A stretch of DNA of 64,000 bases, taken from contig JAUHWG010000019.1 in assembly GCA_030424595.1 (NCBI GenBank), positions 1 through 64,000 of the forward strand, in the 5' to 3' direction. Of this stretch, positions 17,176 through 25,038 are shown piece by piece; the stretch's first letter is position 1; the number at the start of each line of letters is the position of its first letter. The position numbers and the translations under genes are program-made. The stretch comes from Polyangia bacterium (GTDB lineage: Bacteria; Myxococcota_A; Polyangia; Nannocystales; Nannocystaceae). Under the pieces are notes generated by a model. The model did no database searches. It was not told where the DNA came from and worked only from the letters and a program-made list of their open reading frames with translations.

Positions 17176-17888
17176 GCGACGAGCCGCACGAAAAACCTCC
17201 CGGGTGGGCCCCCGGTTGGGCGGCGATCGACGCCGCCTTGGGTCAGCTCTACCCCGGACAGGTCCCGCACCAGTTCGCGAGCAAGACCGCCTACGAGCTG
17301 ACGACCCCGAGCCCGCTGCCGGCGATCGCCGTCTACGAGGCGGCGGCGACGACCGTCGTCGGCCGCAGGCACCCCGCCCATTGGCACTACGTCAGCTACG
17401 GGCTCAGCGAGCTCTTCGAGAAGACCTCGCCGGACCTGGACGTCTCCGGCTTCGGCTTTGAGCTCTCGCTGCGGACGATGAAGCGCGACGGCGAGACGGC
17501 GCCGCCGGCCTGGGGGATCCGCCTCCTCCAGGCGCTCGGCCGCTTTGTTCTCAACAGCGGTCAGGGTTTTGACAGCGGTCATAGGGCCGACCTCGGCGGT
17601 CCCTTGGTGCCGGGGGCGACGACCGAGCTGCGCGGGATCGCGATCATCCCGGACCCGAGCCTCGGCAAGATCACGACGCCGTTCGGCTCGCTGCTCTTCC
17701 TCCAGGTGGTCGGCCTCCACGGTGACGAGATCGAGGCGATGGAGGAGATGGACTACGAGCGCGTGGTGATGATGCTCGGCGAGCTCGATCACTTCGGCCG
17801 CACCGAGCTCGACCGCCGGAGCTGGGTCCAGGACCCGATGAAGGTGCCGACAGTCCGCCGCTATCGTCTCGGCATCGGCCTCGCCTGA
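17172..17888 (+). CDS. Suppressor-of-fused (SUFU) domain protein
   Basis: A 238-residue soluble protein, essentially one SUFU-like domain: WAAIDAALGQLYPGQVPHQF near the N-terminus, PAHWHYVSYGLSELFE, then GFGFELSLRT and the later FLQVVGLHGDEIEAME. Bacterial SUFU proteins often act as immunity proteins against polymorphic toxins, or in uncharacterised binding roles. No toxin gene is next to this one, so an immunity role is not supported by the context. The GTG start overlaps the serC stop, implying translational coupling to a metabolic gene, which is unusual. Family call is firm; function unknown. Confidence 0.85.
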   Translation: MSDEPHEKPPGWAPGWAAIDAALGQLYPGQVPHQFASKTAYELTTPSPLPAIAVYEAAATTVVGRRHPAHWHYVSYGLSELFEKTSPDLDVSGFGFELSLRTMKRDGETAPPAWGIRLLQALGRFVLNSGQGFDSGHRADLGGPLVPGATTELRGIAIIPDPSLGKITTPFGSLLFLQVVGLHGDEIEAMEEMDYERVVMMLGELDHFGRTELDRRSWVQDPMKVPTVRRYRLGIGLA

Positions 17889-18012
17889 GCGGGTGGGGGC
17901 GCCTCGCGAGCGAGCGAGGGAGCGAGCGACCAGGTCGGCGGTCGAGGGGAGACCCTGAGCCTCGCGGTCGCGCTACATCGGCGATCCGCCGCCTCAGCTT
18001 GAGAAGCCCGCG

Positions 18013-18036
18013 CTAGGGTCCGCGCCAGGACCCTAG
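18013..18036. terminator. Perfect inverted repeat between convergent genes
   Basis: CTAGGGTCC and GGACCCTAG flank a 6-nt loop in a perfect 9-bp stem, in the gap between the SUFU gene and the converging minus-strand gene. A T-tract is missing, so it is at best a possible bidirectional terminator. Confidence 0.4.
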
Positions 18037-18104
18037 TCTGCGGAGAGAGAGACCCCGCTCGTCGCCGCAGAGGCCGAGGGCCGGCGCGAGGGCGCCCGAA
18101 GGGT

Positions 18105-18122
18105 CCTGACCGAATGGTCAGG
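18105..18122 (-). terminator. Hairpin just downstream of a minus-strand stop
   Basis: CCTGACC-GAAT-GGTCAGG forms a perfect 7-bp stem with a 4-nt loop, starting five bases beyond the stop codon of the minus-strand gene that ends at 18128. The position fits a terminator; no T-run follows. Confidence 0.4.
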
Positions 18123-18127
18123 TCAAG

Positions 18128-19672
18128 TCAGGTCGGAGGGGCGAGCTTGATCGAGGACTTCGGCGGGTCCTCAGCGGGCTGGCCGTCCGCGGGCTGGGCC
18201 GGGTCGGCGGGCTGGGGCGCGTCCCCTCCGGGGGCCGGTCCGCTCCCGTCGCCGGACGGCGGAGGCGGCAGCGTGTCGCCAGGCGAACCCGCGGAGCCAG
18301 AGGCCGCCGGCGGCTCGGGGACGAGGTCCTCGGGGACCGGGGTCTTGAGCTTTTCGAGGGCGACCGATGGGGGGAGCTTGCCGCCCTCGCGGGCCTTCCA
18401 CAGCTCGGTCCGCCGCTGGCGGAGCTGCTCCATCTGCTCGGGCGTGCGCCGGAGCATCTTGCTCGAGATCGACGCGACCTGGTCGAGGATCAGGGTCGCC
18501 TGGGTCTTGGAGAACTCGGAGCGGAGGGTGACGCCCGCGTCGTCGCGCTCGAGGTCGATCTGCTCGTAGAGGCCGCGGGCCATCCCGCGCATCAGCATCG
18601 GCACCTTGTCGTCGATGAAGCGCGGCAGCAGCTCCTTCCACTCGCCCTCAAACTTCTCCGCGGCGGGCTCGTCGAGGAAGCCCATCTTGACGACGATCTC
18701 CGGGCCGGCGGCGGCCTCGGCCATCACCTCGATCGCGTCGGGGATGGTGAAGGGGGTCTTCTTCATCCGCACGCTGGCGTAGATGTCCTTCATCTGCATC
18801 TGCATCGCGGCCTTGGGCTCGCGTGCGGCGAAGCGGCGCATCTTGGTCAGGTTGGCGACGAAGTTGCCGGAGGTCTTGCCCTTCGAGTCGTCGGGGCCGT
18901 CGACGATCGAGGGGAGAAATTCCTCGCGGACGTAGACCGCGACCTTGTCGTCGAGGAAGACGAACCAGCGCGGATCCCAGTCGGACTCCGGGTCGGCCGT
19001 CGGCTTGGGGTTCCCCATCGTGAAGCCGCCGCGCTCCTCCCACTCGATCGATTGATCGCGGTCGGCGGCGGCGCGGTCGAGGCCAGCGCGGACCTCCTCG
19101 GGGGTCAGCTTGTACTCGACGGCGATGAAGGTCTGGCTGACATCGCGGATGTCGGGGCTCGCGATCACCAGGTAGTTGAAGTCGCGCAGGGGGTGGAAGC
19201 CGCCGCCGTCGATGACGAACTGGAAGTCCGGCAGCGCGGCCATGATCTCGATGATCGACTCGGCGTAGGGGAGCCCGGCGGTCTTCTTCGCGTTGAGGAG
19301 CATGAAGAAGTTCGAGTTGGCGGGGCCGAGCTTGTCGACCCGGGACTTCTTGTCGCCGAACTGCTTCTTCGGCTCGGGCTCGGGCTCGGGCTCCTCGGGG
19401 CCGTCGGTGTCGCCCTCGGGCGGATCCTCGGGGGGGTCCTCGGGGGGGGGCTCGACGATCGGCTCAGGCTCGGGTTCGGGCTCCGGGGCGCCGTCGCCGA
19501 GCTCCTGGTTGGGGTCGATAAACTCGACCTCGGTGAGCTCGAATTCGAACTCCGGCATCTCGACGTCGATGCCCAGCGAGCAGGTCGAGAAGGTCACCAG
19601 CGGGAGCCCGTGAATAGCGACGGTGCCGAGAACGGCGAGGGTGCGGCGACGGGCGGACTTCACGGGCGGCAA
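18128..19672 (-). CDS. TonB-like anchored protein with Pro/Glu-rich linker
   Basis: A 514-residue protein. Residues 10-32 are a single hydrophobic anchor after a basic start. Next is a linker of Glu-Pro repeats and acidic Pro-rich sequence (about 60-105), as in TonB-like proteins that span the periplasm. Residues 115-430 form a soluble domain with no recognised family, followed by a Pro/Gly/Ala-rich tail. The topology suggests an inner-membrane anchor reaching across the periplasm, but no C-terminal TonB fold was seen. It follows def and the MXAN_5187-like gene on the same strand. Probably a lineage-restricted envelope protein. Confidence 0.7.
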   Translation of the reverse strand: MPPVKSARRRTLAVLGTVAIHGLPLVTFSTCSLGIDVEMPEFEFELTEVEFIDPNQELGDGAPEPEPEPEPIVEPPPEDPPEDPPEGDTDGPEEPEPEPEPKKQFGDKKSRVDKLGPANSNFFMLLNAKKTAGLPYAESIIEIMAALPDFQFVIDGGGFHPLRDFNYLVIASPDIRDVSQTFIAVEYKLTPEEVRAGLDRAAADRDQSIEWEERGGFTMGNPKPTADPESDWDPRWFVFLDDKVAVYVREEFLPSIVDGPDDSKGKTSGNFVANLTKMRRFAAREPKAAMQMQMKDIYASVRMKKTPFTIPDAIEVMAEAAAGPEIVVKMGFLDEPAAEKFEGEWKELLPRFIDDKVPMLMRGMARGLYEQIDLERDDAGVTLRSEFSKTQATLILDQVASISSKMLRRTPEQMEQLRQRRTELWKAREGGKLPPSVALEKLKTPVPEDLVPEPPAASGSAGSPGDTLPPPPSGDGSGPAPGGDAPQPADPAQPADGQPAEDPPKSSIKLAPPT

Positions 19673-19745
19673 ACCATACCACTGCAGCCGCGCTGGCGCC
19701 CTAGAGGGGGCGCAGGGCGCGGCCGGACGGAGGAGGAGCCAGGTC

Positions 19746-20321
19746 TCAGCTCCCGTAACGGGCGACGATGGCGCTCACGTGCTCGCGGACCTCGGCCTCG
19801 CGATAGCGGGCGAATTCCTTCCAGGTCGTGAAGGTGGTCGGGTCGTGGACGAGGTCGACGAAGAGTTTGCCGTCTAGGTGATCACACTCGTGCTGGTAGG
19901 TGCCGGCTGTGATCCCGCGGGCGACCATGTCGATCGGCTGACCGTGGCGGTCCTGGGCCTGGACCCGGACCTCGGCGTGGCGCCAGACCTTGCCGCGGAG
20001 GTCCGGGACCGAGAGACAGCCCTCGTAGTTCTCAAAGCGTTCATCGCCGACCGGCGTCAGGACCGGGTTGACCAGGATCGTCAGGGGGATGTTCGGCTTG
20101 TAGGGGTAGCGCGGGTTGTCTTTGACCTCGAGGGCGCAGATCCGGATCGGCCGGTAGACCTGGATCGCGGCGAGGCCCGCCCCGTTGGCGTCGTGCATGG
20201 TCTCGACGAGGTCGTCGATGAAGCGCTGGATCCCCGGGCTCGCGAGCTCCTCGGCGGTGATGGTGCGCGCCTTCTGGCGGAGGATCGGGTTGCCTATCTG
20301 GGCGATCTTGAGGAGGGTCAT
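19746..20321 (-). CDS. def: Peptide deformylase
   Basis: Removes the formyl group from the N-terminal Met of nascent proteins, using a bound metal. All three signature motifs are intact: GAGLAAIQ (47-54), EGCLS (100-104, metal ligand Cys102) and QHECDH (143-148, ligands His144 and His148 with catalytic Glu145). The protein is 191 residues, within the normal range. The usual partner gene fmt is not adjacent. A GC-rich inverted repeat in the 73-bp gap downstream may separate its transcript from the next gene. Confidence 0.95.
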   Translation of the reverse strand: MTLLKIAQIGNPILRQKARTITAEELASPGIQRFIDDLVETMHDANGAGLAAIQVYRPIRICALEVKDNPRYPYKPNIPLTILVNPVLTPVGDERFENYEGCLSVPDLRGKVWRHAEVRVQAQDRHGQPIDMVARGITAGTYQHECDHLDGKLFVDLVHDPTTFTTWKEFARYREAEVREHVSAIVARYGS

Positions 20322-20425
20322 GGGGCTCTGGCGGGGTTCTCGGTGGTGGCTGGGGCTCCAAACGTAGCAAAACCCCCGAGGACAGCGTCCGCCGGAGGTC
20401 TTGCTCGCTTCGAGCGGTGGCTCGA

Positions 20426-22102
20426 CTAGCCGCGGACGACGCGGGCCTTGAGGGCGACCTTGCCGTCCTTGAGGTAGACGGAGAACTGTACGTCCTTGAC
20501 GTCGGGGCGCTTCATCAGCTCGGCCGTGTTCGAGCGGAGCTTGGTCGCGAACTTCTCGTACGTGAGCCCCTCGGTGCTCTCGTTGTTCTCGACCTTGAAC
20601 TTGATGAACTCCTCGAAGACCTCTTGGTAGTAGGCCTCGCGGACCGCGTCGTCCTTGGAGGGCTCGGGCGCGGCGTTGTCGTTGTCGTTGTCGAGGGTCA
20701 TCAGGTTGCCGATGACGGTCTCGCGCGAGCGCAGCGGCTTGCTGGTCGCGGGCATGGTGTAGAAGCCCTGGCGTCCGCCGACCGCGGGGTGGGCCATCGT
20801 CGGCATCTCGTCGGGATCCGCGGGGGCGGCCTCCGGAGCGGGCGCCGGAGCGGCCGCAGGCGCCTGCTGCTGCGCGCCTGTCCGCAGGGACCGGTGGCCG
20901 CGGGTGCTGCCGACGCGGCGATGACTGCGGGTGCCGCTGCCGTCCTCGGGCATGTCGAGCTCGGCCGCGTTGAGGGCCGCGCGGAGCGTCTCGTGGTAGG
21001 CGACGGCGGCCTGCGCGAGCTCGCCGACGGGACCCGAGTAGGTGTCGTAGAAGAGCTGCTGCTGGGTGCCCTTGATCATCGACCGGAACTCGCCGGTGAG
21101 GCGCTTGAGCGGCCCGGTGCCCTCGAGGGTCGGGAGGTAGATCGCGAGGGAGACGCTGACCAGGAGGAAGCCGATGATCAGCGGCCAGTTGAGGCGGCTG
21201 GTGTTGCCCGCGGCGCGGGCCTCAGCGATCGCCGACTTGAGGTCGCGCTGACCGGCGGCGGAGGTGTTGGCCGAGAGGACGACGAGCATGGTCCCACGCT
21301 CGCCGCGGCCGGCCGGGCCGGGGATCCGGCCGATGGCGCCAATGCGAGCGCCGAGGCCCTCGCCGACGATGAAGACCTCGCTGACGCCGGAGCCGGGGAC
21401 CTCCTTGCTGTGCTCGCCCGTGATCGCCTTGATCTCTTCGCCGACCGGCTGGTCGCCGATCACCGAGCCGAGGATCTTGCCGTCGCGGATGATCCCTGCG
21501 GGGCTGTCGGTGCCGAGGACGCGGCGGACGAAGGAGCCGGCGCCGAGGTCGAGGGGCTGGAAGGCGACGAGGCGGCGCGACTTGGCGTCAGCGCGGGTGA
21601 CCTTGACGACCTGGACGTTGCCGCCGAGAGCCGCGGAGAACTGCGTCTCTTCGCCGGCCTCGAGATCGGTGACGGCCTCGAGCTTGCCGATCTCCGGGAT
21701 GATCTCGGTGGAGACGCCGGTGCCGACGATGACGCCGCCGTCCTTGTCGATCATGCCGACCGTCATCTGCGGGAAATCGGCGAGGAGGAGCGCGTTGGCG
21801 ACGTCGCTAAAGGACTGGTCCAGCGGGGCCGGGGGCGGGTTCTTGTCCTTTGGATCGACGGGCCCCGGATCGAGGGATCGCTTGAGGTCGACGTCCGCGA
21901 GGATCGTCGGCGCCCGCGAGACTGGGGACGCTTGAATCTCGGCGGCGAGGGCGGCGATGCCAGCCTTGGTCGTCGCTTGAATGGCGGCCCGGTCGGCGTC
22001 CGAGAACCCCGTCGCGGTGCCAAAGGACAAGAGGAACATCCCGGCGAAGAAGATCGTCGCCAGACATGCGAGGATTGCGGCCCAGATCTTGGTCAGCAGC
22101 AC
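20426..22102 (-). CDS. Membrane sensor-like protein, MXAN_5187 C-terminal type
   Basis: A 558-residue membrane protein. The first helix (about 5-30) is followed by a periplasmic region of about 270 residues resembling a Cache-like sensor. A second helix lies around LIIGFLLVSVSLAIYLPTL, then a HAMP-like stretch. A disordered Ala/Pro-rich cytoplasmic linker leads to a final ~90-residue domain (YYQEVFEEFIKFK...TYEKFATKLR...KDVQFSVYLKDGKVALKARVV) that resembles the domain named for MXAN_5187, known from myxobacteria. No kinase or cyclase domain is attached, so how a signal would be passed on is unclear. The gene stands upstream of def. Confidence 0.72.
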   Translation of the reverse strand: MLLTKIWAAILACLATIFFAGMFLLSFGTATGFSDADRAAIQATTKAGIAALAAEIQASPVSRAPTILADVDLKRSLDPGPVDPKDKNPPPAPLDQSFSDVANALLLADFPQMTVGMIDKDGGVIVGTGVSTEIIPEIGKLEAVTDLEAGEETQFSAALGGNVQVVKVTRADAKSRRLVAFQPLDLGAGSFVRRVLGTDSPAGIIRDGKILGSVIGDQPVGEEIKAITGEHSKEVPGSGVSEVFIVGEGLGARIGAIGRIPGPAGRGERGTMLVVLSANTSAAGQRDLKSAIAEARAAGNTSRLNWPLIIGFLLVSVSLAIYLPTLEGTGPLKRLTGEFRSMIKGTQQQLFYDTYSGPVGELAQAAVAYHETLRAALNAAELDMPEDGSGTRSHRRVGSTRGHRSLRTGAQQQAPAAAPAPAPEAAPADPDEMPTMAHPAVGGRQGFYTMPATSKPLRSRETVIGNLMTLDNDNDNAAPEPSKDDAVREAYYQEVFEEFIKFKVENNESTEGLTYEKFATKLRSNTAELMKRPDVKDVQFSVYLKDGKVALKARVVRG

Positions 22103-22240
22103 GGTTGGGCCTAGTGTAGGGGGACGCGGCCGGCGCTGGCAATTTCACGATGCTTTGTCGGGGTCCGGTGAGGGCCAGCCGAGATGAGGGGGCGGCCGCG
22201 CGCTCGCAACGCGCGGAGTCGGCGGCCGAAGAGGTCGGGC

Positions 22241-24208
22241 ATGGCCTCTCTCGGGCTCGCCCTCGCTCTGGTCGCAGGGATCGTCGTGGGCGCCCTCTCC
22301 CCCGGGGCCCCCACCTGGGCAGCGCTGGGAGCCGGCCTGGCCGTGGCAGCGCTCGGCGTGCTCGGCGTGCTCGGCGTGCTCGGACCCGGCTTCGGGGCGC
22401 GAAATCGAGCGCGGCGGAGGGGCGCCGGGTTGCTCCTCGCGGGCCTCGGCCTCCTCCGAGGGTGGGGCGCCTCACATGAGATCGCGACGCCGACCGTGGT
22501 GATCCCCCGCGGCCTTGTCGCCGCCGAGGTGGTCGGAGCCAGCGTTCCGGGCCCGAGATGCCGCCTGACGGTGGAGGTGGGCGCTGAGCGCTGGCTCCTC
22601 GACGCCGATCCCGAGGAGTGCCCCCGCGCCTCCGGGGAGCTGGTCTGGCTGCGGGCTGAGGAGGTCTCCCGCGCGGACGCGAACATCTTGCCGTGGAGAG
22701 AGCGCGGCTCGGCGGACCCGCGCTCCGGCAGCTCGCGACGGATCTTCGTCGACAGGATCTGGCCCGCAGGGGCCTCAGAGAGCGGGCTAGGGGACCGTTA
22801 CTTCCGTTGGGTCGCGGCCCTGCGGCAGCGAGCGTGGGAGGAGACCCGTGGCTGGGCGGAGGGGAGCCTGGTGGTCGCCTCGGCGCTCGGGATGCCCTCA
22901 GCCCTGCCCCCCAATCGCCGGAGTGAGGTCCGCGCCGCCGGTCTTGGGCACCTGCTCGCGGTCAGCGGGCTCCATGTCGCCCTCGCCGGGCTCATGATCT
23001 GCGGAGTGATCTCCCGCGTGTTCGCCGCGTTTGGCCGGGACCGCCCGGAGCTCGGGCTGGTCGGCCTCATCCCGGTGATCGCCTACGTGCTCCTTACGGG
23101 GGGCGCTCCATCTGCGGTGAGGGCGGGGGTGATGCTCTTTTTGGTCCTCCTCTCCGCGGCGGTCGGCCGACCGAGCCACGGGCCGACGGTCCTCGCGCTG
23201 ACAGCGGCCGCGCTCCTGGCGGTGTGGCCGATGTGGGCGATCGATCCCGGGTTTCAGATGTCGCTGGCGGCGATGGCCGCGTTGGTCCATCCGCGGGCCC
23301 CTCGGGGGATCCTGGCCCAGAGCTGGCGGGTGACCTGGACGACCTTGCCGGTCGCCCTGCTGCACTTCGGCGGCGGCTCGCTCCTCGGCGTCGTCGCCAA
23401 TCTGATCGCCCTCCCTGTCTTCTGCGCCTGGGTCCTGCCGACGGGGATCCTCGGATCGCTCGGGCTCTCCACGTTCGGCCCGATCGCCCTGGCGCCGGCC
23501 TCCTGGGGCGCCGCTGTGATCCTCGACGTCAGCCGAATTCTAGCGGCGGCGCCGACGATCCCCGCGCTGGGACTGGCCGCGCTCGCCTCGGGTCTCCTGG
23601 CGGCCAGCGTGCGCTGGCGGCGGTCCCTGCGAGCCCCGTCGCTGCAGGGCTGGGCGCCGATCCCCGGCTGGCGTCCGCCGATCTGGGGCCCTCTCCTCGT
23701 TCTCCTGATCGTCGTCTACCAGACCACGACGCCCGAGCTCGACCGAGCAGAGCTCGCCGACGACGGCATGTGGGCGATCGGAGGCGGACGACGCCTCGAG
23801 GTGATCGTCCCGGCGGTCAGCGCAGAGGGCGAGCGTCAGGGGATCTGCATCGCCGATCCATGGCTCTCGCCTGCGGCGATCAGCGGCGTGCTCGATCACC
23901 TCGGACAGCCGCGAGTGATCGAGGTTCGGGATCCGCGGAGCCCACCGGAGGTCGCGGAGCGGAGGCGGGTCCTGGAGCAGCTGGGGAGCTGGTCCCCGCG
24001 CCAGGCGGGAGAGCGTGTGTCCTGTCGCTGGCCGCAGCTCGATCCTCGCCGTCTCCGCCGTCTCCTGCGTCGCTGTCGCGCTGAGGCCGGGGCGCACACC
24101 GCCCTCGTCCGCACCCGCTCGGGCGGTCGGGTCGAGTGCTGGCGTCGTGACGGCTGGCAGCCCCTGCCGGCGGAGCAGCTCGACGTGGAAGGAAACGAGG
24201 CGTCATGA
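22241..24208 (+). CDS. comEC: ComEC/Rec2-family DNA uptake channel, no MBL motif seen
   Basis: A protein of about 655 residues matching the ComEC/Rec2 Competence domain: LGHLLAVSGLHVAL, LTGGAPSAVRAGVM and IDPGFQMSLAAMAALV sit in a multi-helix core (about 230-460). ComEC forms the inner-membrane channel for single-stranded DNA in transformation. Many family members end in a metallo-beta-lactamase-like nuclease; here the ~150 residues after the last helix show no HxHxDH metal motif, so that activity appears absent or lost. ATG at 22241 follows a GAGG and gives a normal start; an ATG at 22184 is also possible. It overlaps the FHA gene by 4 bp (ATGA). Confidence 0.85.
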   Translation: MASLGLALALVAGIVVGALSPGAPTWAALGAGLAVAALGVLGVLGVLGPGFGARNRARRRGAGLLLAGLGLLRGWGASHEIATPTVVIPRGLVAAEVVGASVPGPRCRLTVEVGAERWLLDADPEECPRASGELVWLRAEEVSRADANILPWRERGSADPRSGSSRRIFVDRIWPAGASESGLGDRYFRWVAALRQRAWEETRGWAEGSLVVASALGMPSALPPNRRSEVRAAGLGHLLAVSGLHVALAGLMICGVISRVFAAFGRDRPELGLVGLIPVIAYVLLTGGAPSAVRAGVMLFLVLLSAAVGRPSHGPTVLALTAAALLAVWPMWAIDPGFQMSLAAMAALVHPRAPRGILAQSWRVTWTTLPVALLHFGGGSLLGVVANLIALPVFCAWVLPTGILGSLGLSTFGPIALAPASWGAAVILDVSRILAAAPTIPALGLAALASGLLAASVRWRRSLRAPSLQGWAPIPGWRPPIWGPLLVLLIVVYQTTTPELDRAELADDGMWAIGGGRRLEVIVPAVSAEGERQGICIADPWLSPAAISGVLDHLGQPRVIEVRDPRSPPEVAERRRVLEQLGSWSPRQAGERVSCRWPQLDPRRLRRLLRRCRAEAGAHTALVRTRSGGRVECWRRDGWQPLPAEQLDVEGNEAS

Positions 24209-24705
24209 CATCCTCCCGCTCGGCGATGGCGATCGACTCCAGGCCCTTTCTCCGGCGGCAGGACGGACCCGAGCCCGGGCGCGTCCACCCGCTGATCTAC
24301 GGTGACAACCTGATCGGTCGCGACGCCGACGCGGAGGTGTTTCTCGATCGGGCCGACATCTCCCGCCGCCACGCGCTGATCCGGGTCGGGGACGACGGCG
24401 TGGTGGTCGAGGATCTCGGGAGCAAGAACGGCGTCGTCGTCGACGGTTCTGCGATCACATCGCCGAAGGCGCTCGGTCATGGCGCCTCGTTTCAGCTCGG
24501 CGATGTCGTCTTTGAGATCCACCATCCGGGCGCCCAGGTCGCGGCCGCGCTCGCGCGCGCCGGTGAGACCACCTTGACCCGGAGCAGCCCGCGGCGGGTC
24601 GCGGCCGAGCCCGAGGCCGCGATCTCCCTGCGTTGGCCGATCCTGGCGACGGCGGTCTTCGCCGTCGCGGTGGTGATGCTGCTGTGGAGCGGCGCTTCGC
24701 TCTGA
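24205..24705 (+). CDS. FHA-domain protein with C-terminal membrane helix
   Basis: A 166-residue protein with one forkhead-associated domain (about 28-110): LIGRDADAEVFL, SRRHALIRV and DLGSKNGVVVDG are the phosphothreonine-binding landmarks, including conserved Gly-Arg, Ser-Arg-Arg-His and Asn-Gly. A final helix (ILATAVFAVAVVMLLW) anchors it, with the FHA domain in the cytoplasm. It probably docks to a Thr-phosphorylated protein made by a Ser/Thr kinase, of which this genome has at least one. Its ATG overlaps the comEC stop, suggesting co-expression, but no competence role can be claimed. Confidence 0.88.
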   Translation: MTSSRSAMAIDSRPFLRRQDGPEPGRVHPLIYGDNLIGRDADAEVFLDRADISRRHALIRVGDDGVVVEDLGSKNGVVVDGSAITSPKALGHGASFQLGDVVFEIHHPGAQVAAALARAGETTLTRSSPRRVAAEPEAAISLRWPILATAVFAVAVVMLLWSGASL

Positions 24706-24766
24706 GGTCGCGAGGTCGCGGTCGTCCCCGCTGCGCTGGCATCTTCTTCAGGGGCTCTGGGGCGAA

Positions 24767-24864
24767 GAGCTCGTCGCGGGTCGGCGACGGGAGCTTCGCC
24801 CAAAGCAGCTCTCGCAGGAGGAGCTCGTCGCTGGTCGGCGAAGGGGGAGACGGGAGCTTCGCCC
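24767..24864. repeat. Imperfect direct repeat, two copies
   Basis: A unit of 35-44 bp beginning GAGCTCGTCG and ending GGGAGCTTCGCCC occurs at 24767-24801 and 24821-24864; the second copy carries a small insertion. It lies in the 333-bp gap between the FHA gene and selA, which otherwise holds one hairpin and no gene. Confidence 0.7.
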
Positions 24865-24913
24865 GCAGCGGAGTCGTGCGCTCCCTTCGTCAGCCCGCCT
24901 ATAGAAGGATGAT

Positions 24914-24941
24914 GAGCCCAGGCCCTGCCTGGGCCGGGCTC
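24914..24941. terminator. Strong hairpin upstream of selA
   Basis: GAGCCC-A-GGCCC pairs with GGGCC-GGGCTC around a 5-nt loop: eleven pairs with one bulged base. It lies about 100 bp before the selA start and 200 bp after the FHA gene. It may end the FHA transcript or sit in the selA leader. No T-run follows. Confidence 0.4.
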
Positions 24942-25038
24942 CGGAGCTGGCCGCGGGCGCTGGCAGGTCACGGCGAGGTGCGGTCATCCGGTCGGCCGCC
25001 AGGGATCGCGGGCCTGGGGCCTGTGGTAGCGTGCCGCG

